A stretch of 14,124 nt of DNA from Pseudomonadales bacterium (GTDB lineage Bacteria > Pseudomonadota > Gammaproteobacteria > Pseudomonadales > Pseudohongiellaceae), in the NCBI GenBank assembly GCA_022360535.1, contig JAKSCP010000403.1, positions 1 to 14,124 of the forward strand, in the 5' to 3' direction. Position numbers and translations under genes: made by a program. Positions within the stretch are counted from its first letter, which is position 1. Each line of letters opens with the position of its first letter. Positions 1-7,522 of this stretch are shown here, piece by piece. The notes beneath the pieces were generated by a model that searched no databases, had not been told where the DNA came from, and saw only the letters and a program-made list of their open reading frames with translations.

Positions 1-704
1 AGCTCGACGTATTAGTGATCCCTATCGGGGGCGGTGGTTTGATCGCAGGAAATGCCATCGCCGCCAAGGCAATCAAACCATCAATCAAGATCATCGGTGT
101 CGAAGTCGAAGCTTACGCGAGCGCCTACAATCTGCTAGATGGAAAAGACACAGCCTCAAAAGGCTCGACTATTGCCGAAGGCATCGCGGTTAAAGAGCCC
201 GGCGAACTAACCATGCAAGTTATCCGGGACCTGGTTGATGACATTGTGCTGGTGGACGAAGAAGCGATTGAAGAAGCCATCAATCAACTGATCACCATTG
301 AGAAAACCGTGACCGAGGGAGCGGGTGCCGCAGCCCTTGCCGCAGTGGCATCTCATCCGCAACACTTTGAGGGTTTACAAACCGGCGTGTTTCTCTGTGG
401 TGCTAACATTGATTCTCGCATTCTCGCCTCGGTGCTAATGCGCAGACTGGTGCGCAAGGGTCGTATAGTACGATTCCTGATACGGATACATGATCTTCCA
501 GGAACTCTGGCTGATATCACCGAAATCGTCGGCTCGGCTGGCGGCAATATTTTGGAAGTGTCACACCAACGCATGTTCTCCGATGTGCCGGTCAAAGACG
601 CGGACCTGTATCTCACGGTAGAAACCCGAGACGGGCAACAGAGTCGCGAAATACTGGAGAAGCTGCAAAGCCTTGGCTATCACACTACGCTTGTTCAAGA
701 CTGA
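1..704 (+). CDS. ilvA: Threonine ammonia-lyase (threonine dehydratase), C-terminal part, 5' truncated by window edge
   Basis: PLP enzyme that deaminates L-threonine to 2-oxobutyrate, in isoleucine synthesis or threonine breakdown. The reading frame is open from base 3 to the TGA at 702-704. The GTG at base 15 is internal, because it sits just before the phosphate-binding glycine loop (PIGGGGLIAG), which lies mid-protein in this family; the catalytic lysine and true start are outside the window. Downstream come the fold-type II end of the catalytic domain (CGANID, in the place of the usual SGGN) and then an ACT domain over roughly the last 80 residues (from RKGRIVRFLIRIHDLPGTLA). One C-terminal ACT domain matches the medium-length form of about 400 residues rather than the long two-ACT biosynthetic IlvA. 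It could therefore be biosynthetic or catabolic, and the symbol is tentative. The stop lies one base from the end of the convergent transporter gene. Confidence 0.9.
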   Translation, partial: LDVLVIPIGGGGLIAGNAIAAKAIKPSIKIIGVEVEAYASAYNLLDGKDTASKGSTIAEGIAVKEPGELTMQVIRDLVDDIVLVDEEAIEEAINQLITIEKTVTEGAGAAALAAVASHPQHFEGLQTGVFLCGANIDSRILASVLMRRLVRKGRIVRFLIRIHDLPGTLADITEIVGSAGGNILEVSHQRMFSDVPVKDADLYLTVETRDGQQSREILEKLQSLGYHTTLVQD

Positions 705-705
705 T

Positions 706-1593
706 TCATGTCGCCCATAGCAACAGCAGGATACTCGTTGCTACCAAAATGATGCCAATATATTCGCGACCACTGATCTTTTCACCGAAGTAGAGATAGG
801 TGATCAATAGTGTCACCACGAACTCAAGTTGTCCCAGAGTTTTTACCAGCGCTGCCTCTTGCAGACTCATGGCAGTGAACCAACCCACCGAACCAGCCAC
901 ACTGCTAAATCCAATAAACACCGAAGCACCAAAATTGTTTCTTATCAAACGCAGTTGAGAGGAATCTTGCCAAAGGATGAGAATCAGACAAAGGACTGCC
1001 TGCAAAGCCACCATGTAAACCAATACTGTGGCCGCGCTGAGCAAAGGTTCGACGGTCAACGACAATGAGGCATCCCTAATCCACAACGAAGCCAGGGCGA
1101 ACCCCAACCCTGCCCCCAAGCCATACTTGATGCTTTCATTTTGCAACAGGTCTTGCCAACTGAATCGCCAATTACTTGCAACCAGTAAACCCGCAACTCC
1201 GACAACAACCGACAAGTAGCCTAGCGGGCTGATGGCAGCGGAGAAAAACAGTGCCCCCAATAAGGCAGTGAGAATCGCCTCAGTTTTCGCGAGCGCAGTG
1301 CCTACCGCGAAATTGCGAATAGTCAGCGCCTTCACCAGGCACAATGTGGCTGCAATCTGCGCTATTCCCGCCAGGCTCGCGGAAACGAAAAACGTGACTC
1401 CTAAACTGAATGTTGATTCCTGGTGAATATCATTCAGGAAGACGAAGTACGCAATGGCGAAGGGTAGTCCGAATAGAAAACGCACCAGAGTTGTGGCTTC
1501 CACGGACAGCTTTTTGGCGATCTGTTTCTGCCCCGCAGTCCGCACTGACTGCATGACCACCGCGAGAAGGGTAAATACGATCCATGTCTCCAT
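706..1593 (-). CDS. DMT-superfamily (EamA-type) inner-membrane transporter
   Basis: Predicted inner-membrane permease of about 295 residues with around ten hydrophobic segments arranged as two EamA-like halves, the usual drug/metabolite transporter architecture. The substrate cannot be told from sequence. I chose the ATG at 1593 (METWIVFTLL) over an in-frame GTG at 1626: neither has a clear Shine-Dalgarno sequence, METW starts directly in the first membrane helix, and the GTG start would put its first codons inside a good sigma-70-like promoter (1600-1628). With that promoter the predicted transcript begins at or within a base or so of the ATG, so translation may be leaderless. The gene is convergent with the threonine ammonia-lyase (stops one base apart, no terminator visible) and divergent from the hydrolase at 1720. 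Confident as a DMT permease, moderately confident of the start. Confidence 0.88.
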   Translation of the reverse strand: METWIVFTLLAVVMQSVRTAGQKQIAKKLSVEATTLVRFLFGLPFAIAYFVFLNDIHQESTFSLGVTFFVSASLAGIAQIAATLCLVKALTIRNFAVGTALAKTEAILTALLGALFFSAAISPLGYLSVVVGVAGLLVASNWRFSWQDLLQNESIKYGLGAGLGFALASLWIRDASLSLTVEPLLSAATVLVYMVALQAVLCLILILWQDSSQLRLIRNNFGASVFIGFSSVAGSVGWFTAMSLQEAALVKTLGQLEFVVTLLITYLYFGEKISGREYIGIILVATSILLLLWAT

Positions 1594-1599
1594 TGGGTC

Positions 1600-1628
1600 A
1601 CTATACAAAGTCTGGGGGACTGTCACAA
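1600..1628 (-). promoter_or_regulatory. Sigma-70-like promoter for the DMT transporter, probably giving a leaderless mRNA
   Basis: Reading the minus strand, TTGTGA (1628-1623) is followed by a 17-base spacer and TATAGT (1605-1600). Six bases then separate the -10 box from the ATG at 1593-1591, so a start point about seven bases after the -10 falls on the A of ATG. The hexamer matches are 4/6 and 5/6 to consensus. The promoter is an inference from sequence; no transcript data are available. Confidence 0.45.
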
Positions 1629-1676
1629 AAACCGGGCTGGCAAGTTTTCACCCGCGGCGTTAGGCTAGCCACTCTA

Positions 1677-1688
1677 AGGGATATCCCT
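1677..1688. repeat. 12-bp perfect palindrome in the transporter/hydrolase divergent gap
   Basis: AGGGATATCCCT is its own reverse complement. It lies 31 bases upstream of the hydrolase ATG, in the 126-bp gap between divergent genes, where a dimeric repressor or activator site would be plausible. A second, shorter palindrome (GGCTAGCC, 1663-1670) lies beside it. No regulator is assigned, and a palindrome of this length can occur by chance. Confidence 0.35.
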
Positions 1689-1719
1689 ACCCTTTGCTGT
1701 CAAAGGAAACCTACGCGTC

Positions 1720-2604
1720 ATGCAGACAATAACGATTAGAAACGCAATCGCACTACTACTCGGTATTACCCTCTCCTGGTCGGTACTGGCAGCGGAAGCA
1801 TTCAACTCACGTTTTATCGATATTGGCCATGCACAACTCAATATCGTTGAATGGCTTCCCGAATCTGGGTCCGGCGAACTCATTCTGGCCTTACCCGGCA
1901 ATGGCGGTGATTACTCTCGCTACAAACTGGTGGGCCCCCTGTTGGCCGAGGCTGGCTACCATATTGTGGTAATCAATCAGCGGGGCATCATGGGAAGCAC
2001 TGGCCATCTGGACGACCTGACCCTTAAGGATCTGGCCGATGATGTTATCGCCATTGCCGATTCATTTGATGTCGAGAGATTTCACATGATGGGCTGGGCA
2101 TTTGGCAATCGCACTTCGCGTATGCTCGCCACACTTTATCCGCAGCGGGTGGCGAGCTTGTCCTTGATTGCGGCCGGCGGTTTGGTGCCGGCTCTGACAG
2201 AACCCGGTGAATTAGCCGAACTGCTAAGCAATCCTGATCTCACGCAAGCGGAAAAAATACGCTTGGCCAGACGTACCCTATTCTCTCCAGCGGCCAGCGA
2301 TGAGATTGTTCTCGACTATGTGGACAGTCTGCAATACTGGCCTGAAGGACGTCGCGCGCAAAGGCAGGCTGGTCGCAATACGCCCGTGGAGCTATGGGCG
2401 GCTGGAGGTACCGGACCTTTGCTGATGGTCATGGGAGAAGATGATCTCACCGCACCGGTAGAGAATGGCCACATCATGAAAGCCAATCAGGGTGAGCGGC
2501 TTACTCTGGTCATTATTCCAGAAGCGGGACATACCGTGGGTTTGGAGAAGCCAGAAGCCACCAGCGCAGCCCTGGTTGAGTTCCTCAAAAGCCATCCTTT
2601 GTAG
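1720..2604 (+). CDS. Exported alpha/beta-hydrolase with alanine at the nucleophile position
   Basis: A 294-residue alpha/beta-hydrolase-fold protein. Residues 1-25 form a signal peptide (hydrophobic core, likely cleavage after VLAA or nearby), which places it in the periplasm. The ATG at 1720 is preceded by AAAGGA at 1702-1707, a slightly long spacing of 12 bases. The oxyanion region is LPGNGGD (58-64). The nucleophile elbow reads GWAFG (125-129), so Ala127 (codon GCA, 2098-2100) replaces the catalytic Ser. The acid (GEDDLTAP, Asp241 or Asp242) and the histidine (EAGHT, His271) are both retained. It may be a non-hydrolytic family member, a lyase-like or binding variant, or an inactivated enzyme. 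The rest of the fold is intact, which argues against decay. It lies 55 bases upstream of icmF on the same strand, so co-transcription is likely. Confidence 0.85.
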   Translation: MQTITIRNAIALLLGITLSWSVLAAEAFNSRFIDIGHAQLNIVEWLPESGSGELILALPGNGGDYSRYKLVGPLLAEAGYHIVVINQRGIMGSTGHLDDLTLKDLADDVIAIADSFDVERFHMMGWAFGNRTSRMLATLYPQRVASLSLIAAGGLVPALTEPGELAELLSNPDLTQAEKIRLARRTLFSPAASDEIVLDYVDSLQYWPEGRRAQRQAGRNTPVELWAAGGTGPLLMVMGEDDLTAPVENGHIMKANQGERLTLVIIPEAGHTVGLEKPEATSAALVEFLKSHPL

Positions 2605-2649
2605 GGCGAATTGCGCTACACTACGGGCTCCTCGACCACAATGAAGCCT

Positions 2650-2662
2650 GGGGGAACCCTTG
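2650..2662 (+). promoter_or_regulatory. Ribosome binding site that fixes the TTG start of IcmF
   Basis: GGGGGA (2650-2655) lies four bases before the TTG at 2660. An in-frame TGA at 2642-2644 excludes any start further upstream, and no ATG or GTG is available near the first conserved residues. The nearby ATG at 2641 is in another frame. Confidence 0.6.
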
Positions 2663-5600
2663 TCCGTCGTCGATTTTCAACAAGTTAAGCAGGCCAGTGC
2701 CTCTGAAGCAGTAACTGCCGTAAGATTTCTCACTGCGGCCAGCCTCTTTGATGGTCACGATGCGGCCATCAACATTATGCGTCGCATGCTGCAAGCGAGC
2801 GGCGCCGAAGTTATTCATCTCGCACACAATCGATCGGTACAGGAAATCGTATCTGCCGCCATACAGGAAGACGTGGATGCAATTGCCATCAGTTCCTATC
2901 AAGGCGGACATATTGAGTATTTCAAATACCTGGTAGATCAACTCCGCGATCTCGGTGCTGCCCATATGAAAGTTTTTGGCGGTGGGGGTGGTGTGATCAT
3001 TCCTGCCGAAATCGAGGATCTACATGCCTACGGCGTTACGCGCATCTATTCCCCTGCTGATGGGCAGCAGATTGGCTTGCAGGGCATGATCGATGACATG
3101 CTAGAGCAGACGCGCGCAGCCAAGTCGGATCGCACTATTCCCGCAATCAATTCGCTCGCTAACGGCAATTTCAGTGAGTTGACTCGAGTCATCAGCGCAA
3201 TCGAAAACAACGCCTACGCGGACAGCGAACTTGCCAGCTTGCAAGCACTGGCAGAAGCAAGCACCACGACACCAATATTAGGTATCACTGGTACCGGAGG
3301 TGCGGGCAAGTCTTCTTCAACAGATGAGATCGTGCGCCGTTTCAGGCAAGACAGTGGTGATGATCTGAAAATCGCCATTCTCGCTATTGATCCAACTCGC
3401 AAGAAAACTGGTGGAGCTTTGCTGGGTGACCGCATTCGGATGAATGCCATCAATCACCCCAATATTTTCATGCGTTCTCTCGCCACACGTGATGCCGCCG
3501 TTGAAATTCCCGAACGTCTCCAGGACATATTGAATGCGGTGAAGTGTGCCGGATTCGATTTAATCATTGTTGAGACACCTGGAATTGGTCAGGGAGATGC
3601 CGGCATTGTTCCCTACGTCGACACCTCTTTGTATGTGATGACCCCAGAATTCGGCGCAGCCAGCCAGCTGGAAAAGATCGACATGCTGGACTATGCCGAT
3701 GTATTTGCAATCAACAAATTTGATCGCAAAGGCAGTGCAGATGCATTGCGTGACGTGGCTAAACAGGTCCAGAGAAATCGGGCCGCTTTCGACAAATCTC
3801 CAGACCAGATGCCTGTGTTTGGCACCATCGCCTCTAAATTTAATGACGATGGCATAACGGCGCTCTATCAGGCCCTGTTACCGGAACTCCGCAAGCACGG
3901 GCTAAAGGAGTTTAGTTCTGTTTTACCTCCTGTAGACACCAAGATATCGACGCAGCGCACGCTCATTATCCCGGAACAACGACAACGCTATCTCGCAGAA
4001 ATCGCGGAGACAGTTCGTGATTACCATTGCCAGGTAACAGAACAGGTGAAGCTTGCGCGGGAACGACAGCAACTTGAAGCAAGCAAGGAAATGCTCAATG
4101 CTGCTGGCAAGGGGAGCGAAGATCTCGATCAGCTGATCGCCAAGAAAGATTCAGCTATGGACGGCTTGGCTAAACGTCTGTTGGAGACCTGGCCATCCGT
4201 TGTTGAAAAGTACACTGGCAATGAATTTGTTGTTTCCGTCCGAGGTAAAGAAGTCAAAACCGACCTGACAAGGGAATCACTGTCCGGCACACTTGTTCCC
4301 CGAGTTGCCCTGCCCCGTTTCGAAGATCATGGTGAGCTATTAAGATGGTTGCTATTGGAAAACGTACCTGGCCGATTTCCCTTTACCGGCGGTGTGTTCC
4401 AGTTCAAGCGCGACAGCGAAGACCCAACCCGCATGTTCGCCGGCGAAGGAGATGCCTTTCGCACCAATCGCCGCTTTAAACAACTCAGCGAACATTCAGA
4501 CGCAAAGCGTTTATCCACCGCCTTCGATTCGGTCACCCTGTACGGCTTCGACCCTGATCCACAACCGGATATTTACGGCAAGGTTGGGAATTCCGGTGTG
4601 TCCATTGCAACCCTGGAAGACATGAAGGCCTTATATGATGGCTTCGATCTCTGTCATCCATCGACTTCGGTTTCGATGACTATCAATGGCCCCGCTCCTA
4701 CTATTCTGGCCATGTACCTGAACGCAGCAATCGACCAGCAGGTCGAAAAGTTCAAAGCAGATCAGAATAGAGAGCCATCAGCAACGGAAATGGAGTCCAT
4801 TACTGCATTTACCCTGCAAAACGTCAGAGGCACAGTACAGGCAGATATTCTTAAAGAAGACCAGGGTCAGAATACCTGCATCTTCTCTACTGAATTTAGT
4901 CTTAAAGTGATGGGCGATATACAGGAGTACTTTACGCAAAACGAAGTACGAAACTTCTATTCTGTCAGTATCTCCGGGTATCACATCGCAGAAGCTGGGG
5001 CCAATCCCATTTCGCAACTGGCGTTTACTCTCTCCAATGGATTTACTTTTGTGGAAGCTTACCTGGCGAGAGGCATGCACATCGATGACTTTGCGCATAA
5101 TCTGTCTTTCTTCTTCTCCAATGGGATGGACCCTGAATACACCGTATTGGGAAGAGTGGCACGTCGCATATGGTCAACGGCCATGCGTTTTCGATACGGT
5201 GCTAACGAGCGCAGCCAGAAACTCAAGTATCACATTCAAACTTCGGGCCGATCGCTACATGCTCAAGAGATGGCATTCAACGATATCCGCACTACCTTGC
5301 AGGCACTAATCGCGATTTATGACAATTGCAACAGTCTGCATACCAATGCCTACGACGAGGCAGTCACTACTCCTACTGAAGAATCCGTGCGGCGGGCCAT
5401 GGCCATTCAATTGGTCATAAACAAAGAATGGGGTCTGGCAATGAATGAAAACTCTAACCAGGGCTCATTCATCATCGAAGAATTAACCGACCTGGTAGAA
5501 GAAGCTGTATTGCAGGAGTTTGAAAGAATTTCTGAACGTGGTGGTGTACTTGGTGCAATGGAAACCGGCTATCAGCGGGGCAAGATCCAGGACGAATCCA

Positions 5601-5923
5601 TGTACTACGAACACAAGAAACACGATGGCAGCTTACCCATCATAGGTGTCAACACTTTTCTCAGCGAAGAACCGGAACCAGGGTTTGAGCTGGAACTGGC
5701 GCGCTCAACAGAAGAAGAAAAACAGAGTCAACTGAATCGGTTAAGTTCCTTTAAAGAAGAACATGCGGACGTGAGCGAACAAGCCCTCGAACGCCTCAGG
5801 CAAGCAGCCCGCAACGACGAGAACGTCTTCGCCGAATTAATGAATGCGGTTCGTTACTGCAGTCTGGGTCAAATCACCAACACCTTCTTTGAGGTGGGAG
5901 GTCAATACCGCCGTAACATGTGA
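2660..5923 (+). CDS. icmF: Fused isobutyryl-CoA mutase / G-protein chaperone IcmF
   Basis: Adenosylcobalamin-dependent mutase interconverting isobutyryl-CoA and n-butyryl-CoA, with its own GTPase chaperone, cytoplasmic. The 1087 residues are full length for IcmF. The B12 domain (about 20-150) has DGHDAA at 31-36 with His33 as predicted cobalt ligand, plus SSYQGGH (78-84) and a GGGGG stretch (107-111). The MeaB-like GTPase (about 205-420) has Walker A GTGGAGKS (211-218), DPTR (244-247), ETPGIGQGD (305-313) and NKFD (352-355). After a helical linker comes the mutase barrel (about 545-1085) with FAGEG (593-597) and GYH (773-775). Phe580 and Gln737 align by motif with Tyr89 and Arg207 of methylmalonyl-CoA mutase. 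Phe/Gln is the isobutyryl-CoA-type pair, so this is not a methylmalonyl-CoA mutase. Related chemistry on isovaleryl/pivalyl-CoA is possible. The start is TTG with GGGGGA upstream. Confidence 0.96.
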   Translation: MSVVDFQQVKQASASEAVTAVRFLTAASLFDGHDAAINIMRRMLQASGAEVIHLAHNRSVQEIVSAAIQEDVDAIAISSYQGGHIEYFKYLVDQLRDLGAAHMKVFGGGGGVIIPAEIEDLHAYGVTRIYSPADGQQIGLQGMIDDMLEQTRAAKSDRTIPAINSLANGNFSELTRVISAIENNAYADSELASLQALAEASTTTPILGITGTGGAGKSSSTDEIVRRFRQDSGDDLKIAILAIDPTRKKTGGALLGDRIRMNAINHPNIFMRSLATRDAAVEIPERLQDILNAVKCAGFDLIIVETPGIGQGDAGIVPYVDTSLYVMTPEFGAASQLEKIDMLDYADVFAINKFDRKGSADALRDVAKQVQRNRAAFDKSPDQMPVFGTIASKFNDDGITALYQALLPELRKHGLKEFSSVLPPVDTKISTQRTLIIPEQRQRYLAEIAETVRDYHCQVTEQVKLARERQQLEASKEMLNAAGKGSEDLDQLIAKKDSAMDGLAKRLLETWPSVVEKYTGNEFVVSVRGKEVKTDLTRESLSGTLVPRVALPRFEDHGELLRWLLLENVPGRFPFTGGVFQFKRDSEDPTRMFAGEGDAFRTNRRFKQLSEHSDAKRLSTAFDSVTLYGFDPDPQPDIYGKVGNSGVSIATLEDMKALYDGFDLCHPSTSVSMTINGPAPTILAMYLNAAIDQQVEKFKADQNREPSATEMESITAFTLQNVRGTVQADILKEDQGQNTCIFSTEFSLKVMGDIQEYFTQNEVRNFYSVSISGYHIAEAGANPISQLAFTLSNGFTFVEAYLARGMHIDDFAHNLSFFFSNGMDPEYTVLGRVARRIWSTAMRFRYGANERSQKLKYHIQTSGRSLHAQEMAFNDIRTTLQALIAIYDNCNSLHTNAYDEAVTTPTEESVRRAMAIQLVINKEWGLAMNENSNQGSFIIEELTDLVEEAVLQEFERISERGGVLGAMETGYQRGKIQDESMYYEHKKHDGSLPIIGVNTFLSEEPEPGFELELARSTEEEKQSQLNRLSSFKEEHADVSEQALERLRQAARNDENVFAELMNAVRYCSLGQITNTFFEVGGQYRRNM

Positions 5924-5933
5924 CGCACTTAGT

Positions 5934-7067
5934 CTAGGGATTTACAGGATTTACATATCCTTCTGGCGTATACATGTCTGACCAGGGAAATTCCATTTTC
6001 CGCGGCACCGACCGACCAACGTAAATCGCATCCTCTGCCTCTCGTTCCCCTGCGTATTGGCGCATAAACGCATTTTCATCCTCCAGCGTCGGCACATTCC
6101 CGCTAAGAGCCAGACGAATAACTTTGGCGACCTCTTCAGGATTGTCGCGTTGGGGGTAGTGTCCCGCTGTTGGCAGAATCCAAAATGAACTCTCTACCTC
6201 TCGTTGATTGAGATAGTTGAGCCAGACGTAATTTGGGATACGAATAGGATTGACCACATCCAATAATCCCCATAGATAAGCTACCGGCACCGGGCTTCGC
6301 GGCAAGTTTTCCAGCCATCGGGTTTCGTTTTCCCCTCTCTCCAACAAGTACTTGCCAACCTGAACGATAGCACTATCACCATCATTGAATTTAAAGATGT
6401 CTGCATTGGCAACTGCGATAGGGTCTCCCTCGGTGACTCTCGGCTGGGCCTTACGGGCGGCAACCACTTGTGCTTCTCGGGCAGGATCGAGAACAGCTAA
6501 TTGAAACGGAAGTAAGTTGGCTAGCGGCAGGTACATGCCACTATTGGACAGGAAGTGGTAATTCAGTGTGTATTCCGGTGAGGGATTGTCCAGATAGTGG
6601 CCTAGAAACGCCAGACCAATGCTGACACCGCGATCATGGGTAAACATGGCAAAGTCTTGGAACTCCACGATCTCGCGAACGAAGTAGTCTACCAATCGTG
6701 CATTGTCTTCTAACATGTAAGAGAAACCACCTAAGGGTTTCTCCGAAAAACCCGACCCAGGGAAATCCAGGGTTGCGATGAAGTAGTCATCCACCAACAG
6801 CGGAATAAGCGCCTGGTAGTCAAAGCTCGACGTTGGAAAGCCATGAATAAGCAATAATTCAGGGTTCGAGCGATCTCCGAATGTGCGATAGAAAACGTCT
6901 ACTTTAGCGTCGTTGTTATTGACCGTAGTGGACGTCCATTCAAAATAGTCGCCGCTTTCATACCAGTCTTTCGCGAGGTCGGAGTAAAAGACAAACTCAT
7001 CTGCAGCAAGCACATTGGCGCCCATCAGAATCAGTGCGGCGATTAGTGCAGAGAAGAAAGATTTCAT
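5934..7067 (-). CDS. Exported alpha/beta-hydrolase, MEST / epoxide hydrolase / haloalkane dehalogenase type
   Basis: A 377-residue hydrolase with a signal peptide (residues 1-22, cleavage near VLAA-DE), so probably periplasmic. The ATG at 7067 has AAAGGAA (7079-7073) five bases upstream; an apparent extension to 7187 would overlap the next gene and lacks a signal peptide. Visible motifs are HGFPTSS (75-81, oxyanion), DFPGSGFSEKP (101-111), nucleophile elbow HDRG with Asp145, acid Asp270 in WGLLD, and His303 in TAGHYP. An Asp nucleophile after His is shared with epoxide hydrolases, haloalkane dehalogenases and the MEST family; the HGFPTSS and LSNSG (173-177) segments resemble MEST most. The substrate is unknown. 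It lies 23 bases after the small membrane protein, probably in one operon. The last residues (VNPVNP) come from a 9-bp tandem duplication. Its stop is ten bases from that of icmF on the other strand. Confidence 0.87.
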   Translation of the reverse strand: MKSFFSALIAALILMGANVLAADEFVFYSDLAKDWYESGDYFEWTSTTVNNNDAKVDVFYRTFGDRSNPELLLIHGFPTSSFDYQALIPLLVDDYFIATLDFPGSGFSEKPLGGFSYMLEDNARLVDYFVREIVEFQDFAMFTHDRGVSIGLAFLGHYLDNPSPEYTLNYHFLSNSGMYLPLANLLPFQLAVLDPAREAQVVAARKAQPRVTEGDPIAVANADIFKFNDGDSAIVQVGKYLLERGENETRWLENLPRSPVPVAYLWGLLDVVNPIRIPNYVWLNYLNQREVESSFWILPTAGHYPQRDNPEEVAKVIRLALSGNVPTLEDENAFMRQYAGEREAEDAIYVGRSVPRKMEFPWSDMYTPEGYVNPVNP

Positions 7068-7090
7068 AGGAGTTCCTTTGGATAGCTTGG

Positions 7091-7420
7091 TTAGTCCAGA
7101 ATGCCCCAGGCAAACCAGAACACCGCCAGATAAGTAGCAACTGCACCAATGGTGGAGATGACAAAAGCCGCGGCGATATCCCGCCACCTTGAATAATTGG
7201 GTAAAGGTTCGATCGCGGCATTGATCCAGATAGCCGGCAGGAGAATGGCACCAAAGCCCAGCAACAACAATCCAGCCAAGGCGCCAAAGGCAAGTTTATA
7301 GGAGAGTTTCAGCGCCAATGCCGCTGGTCTTGCGGTCAGCGCGAAGTAAGTTACGCACAGCAATAGGAACAACACTGTTCCCACAGCCATCACCGCAAAG
7401 AAGTAAACAACCAGTTCCAA
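7091..7420 (-). CDS. Small three-helix inner-membrane protein of unknown function
   Basis: Hypothetical protein of 109 residues with three hydrophobic segments (about 4-27, 42-66 and 82-106) joined by short loops, the second of which contains EPLPNYSRWRD. I do not recognise a family. The start is TTG at 7420, supported by an AGGAG Shine-Dalgarno sequence eight bases upstream (7433-7429) and the absence of an ATG in frame nearby. It is preceded by a strong terminator, so it has its own promoter or depends on read-through, and it is followed after 23 bases by the MEST-like hydrolase, suggesting a two-gene transcript. A role as membrane partner of that hydrolase is only a guess. Confidence 0.72.
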   Translation of the reverse strand: MELVVYFFAVMAVGTVLFLLLCVTYFALTARPAALALKLSYKLAFGALAGLLLLGFGAILLPAIWINAAIEPLPNYSRWRDIAAAFVISTIGAVATYLAVFWFAWGILD

Positions 7421-7428
7421 ATGCCGAT

Positions 7429-7434
7429 CTCCTG
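7429..7434 (-). promoter_or_regulatory. Shine-Dalgarno sequence for the TTG-started membrane protein
   Basis: CAGGAG on the minus strand, with eight bases between it and the TTG at 7420. It decides this start, since no ATG exists in the frame at this point. A -10-like TATAGA lies a little further upstream, close to the terminator, but no convincing -35 is visible. Confidence 0.6.
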
Positions 7435-7467
7435 ACGCCAGAATCTATACTTTATCTGAGTGTAGAA

Positions 7468-7500
7468 AAAAGAAAAGCCGGCAATGCCGGCTTTTCTTTT
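7468..7500. terminator. Strong bidirectional rho-independent terminator
   Basis: Perfect 15-bp inverted repeat: AAAAGAAAAGCCGGC (7468-7482), loop AAT, GCCGGCTTTTCTTTT (7486-7500). It has a GC core flanked by A and T tracts, so it works as a terminator read from either side. On the minus strand it lies 22 bases after the stop of the cytochrome-monooxygenase gene and separates that gene from the membrane protein/hydrolase pair. Confidence 0.92.
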
Positions 7501-7522
7501 GAGTTAGATCCAATGGAATCAA

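Noticed and set aside
15..17. GTG as start of the threonine ammonia-lyase
   Set aside because: The frame is open upstream and the codon lies directly before the PLP phosphate loop, which is mid-protein in this family.
2600..2620. Hairpin TGTAGGGC/GCGCTACA overlapping the hydrolase stop, as a terminator before icmF
   Set aside because: It has one mismatch, a short stem and no following T tract, so it is unlikely to stop transcription.
2750..2767. IcmF B12 motif DGHDAA lacking the last Gly of DxHxxG, as a broken cobalamin site
   Set aside because: The cobalt-ligating His33 is present, and as far as I recall IcmF proteins normally carry this variant; it is not a defect.
7068..7187. Upstream extension of the MEST-like hydrolase by 40 residues
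   Set aside because: It would overlap the end of the membrane-protein gene in another frame, has a composition unlike a protein N-terminus, and would bury a good signal peptide that has its own Shine-Dalgarno sequence at 7079-7073.
6997..7293. Overlapping 98-residue reading frame on the minus strand
   Set aside because: It is a frame-shifted shadow covering parts of the membrane-protein and hydrolase genes, with no domain-like features.
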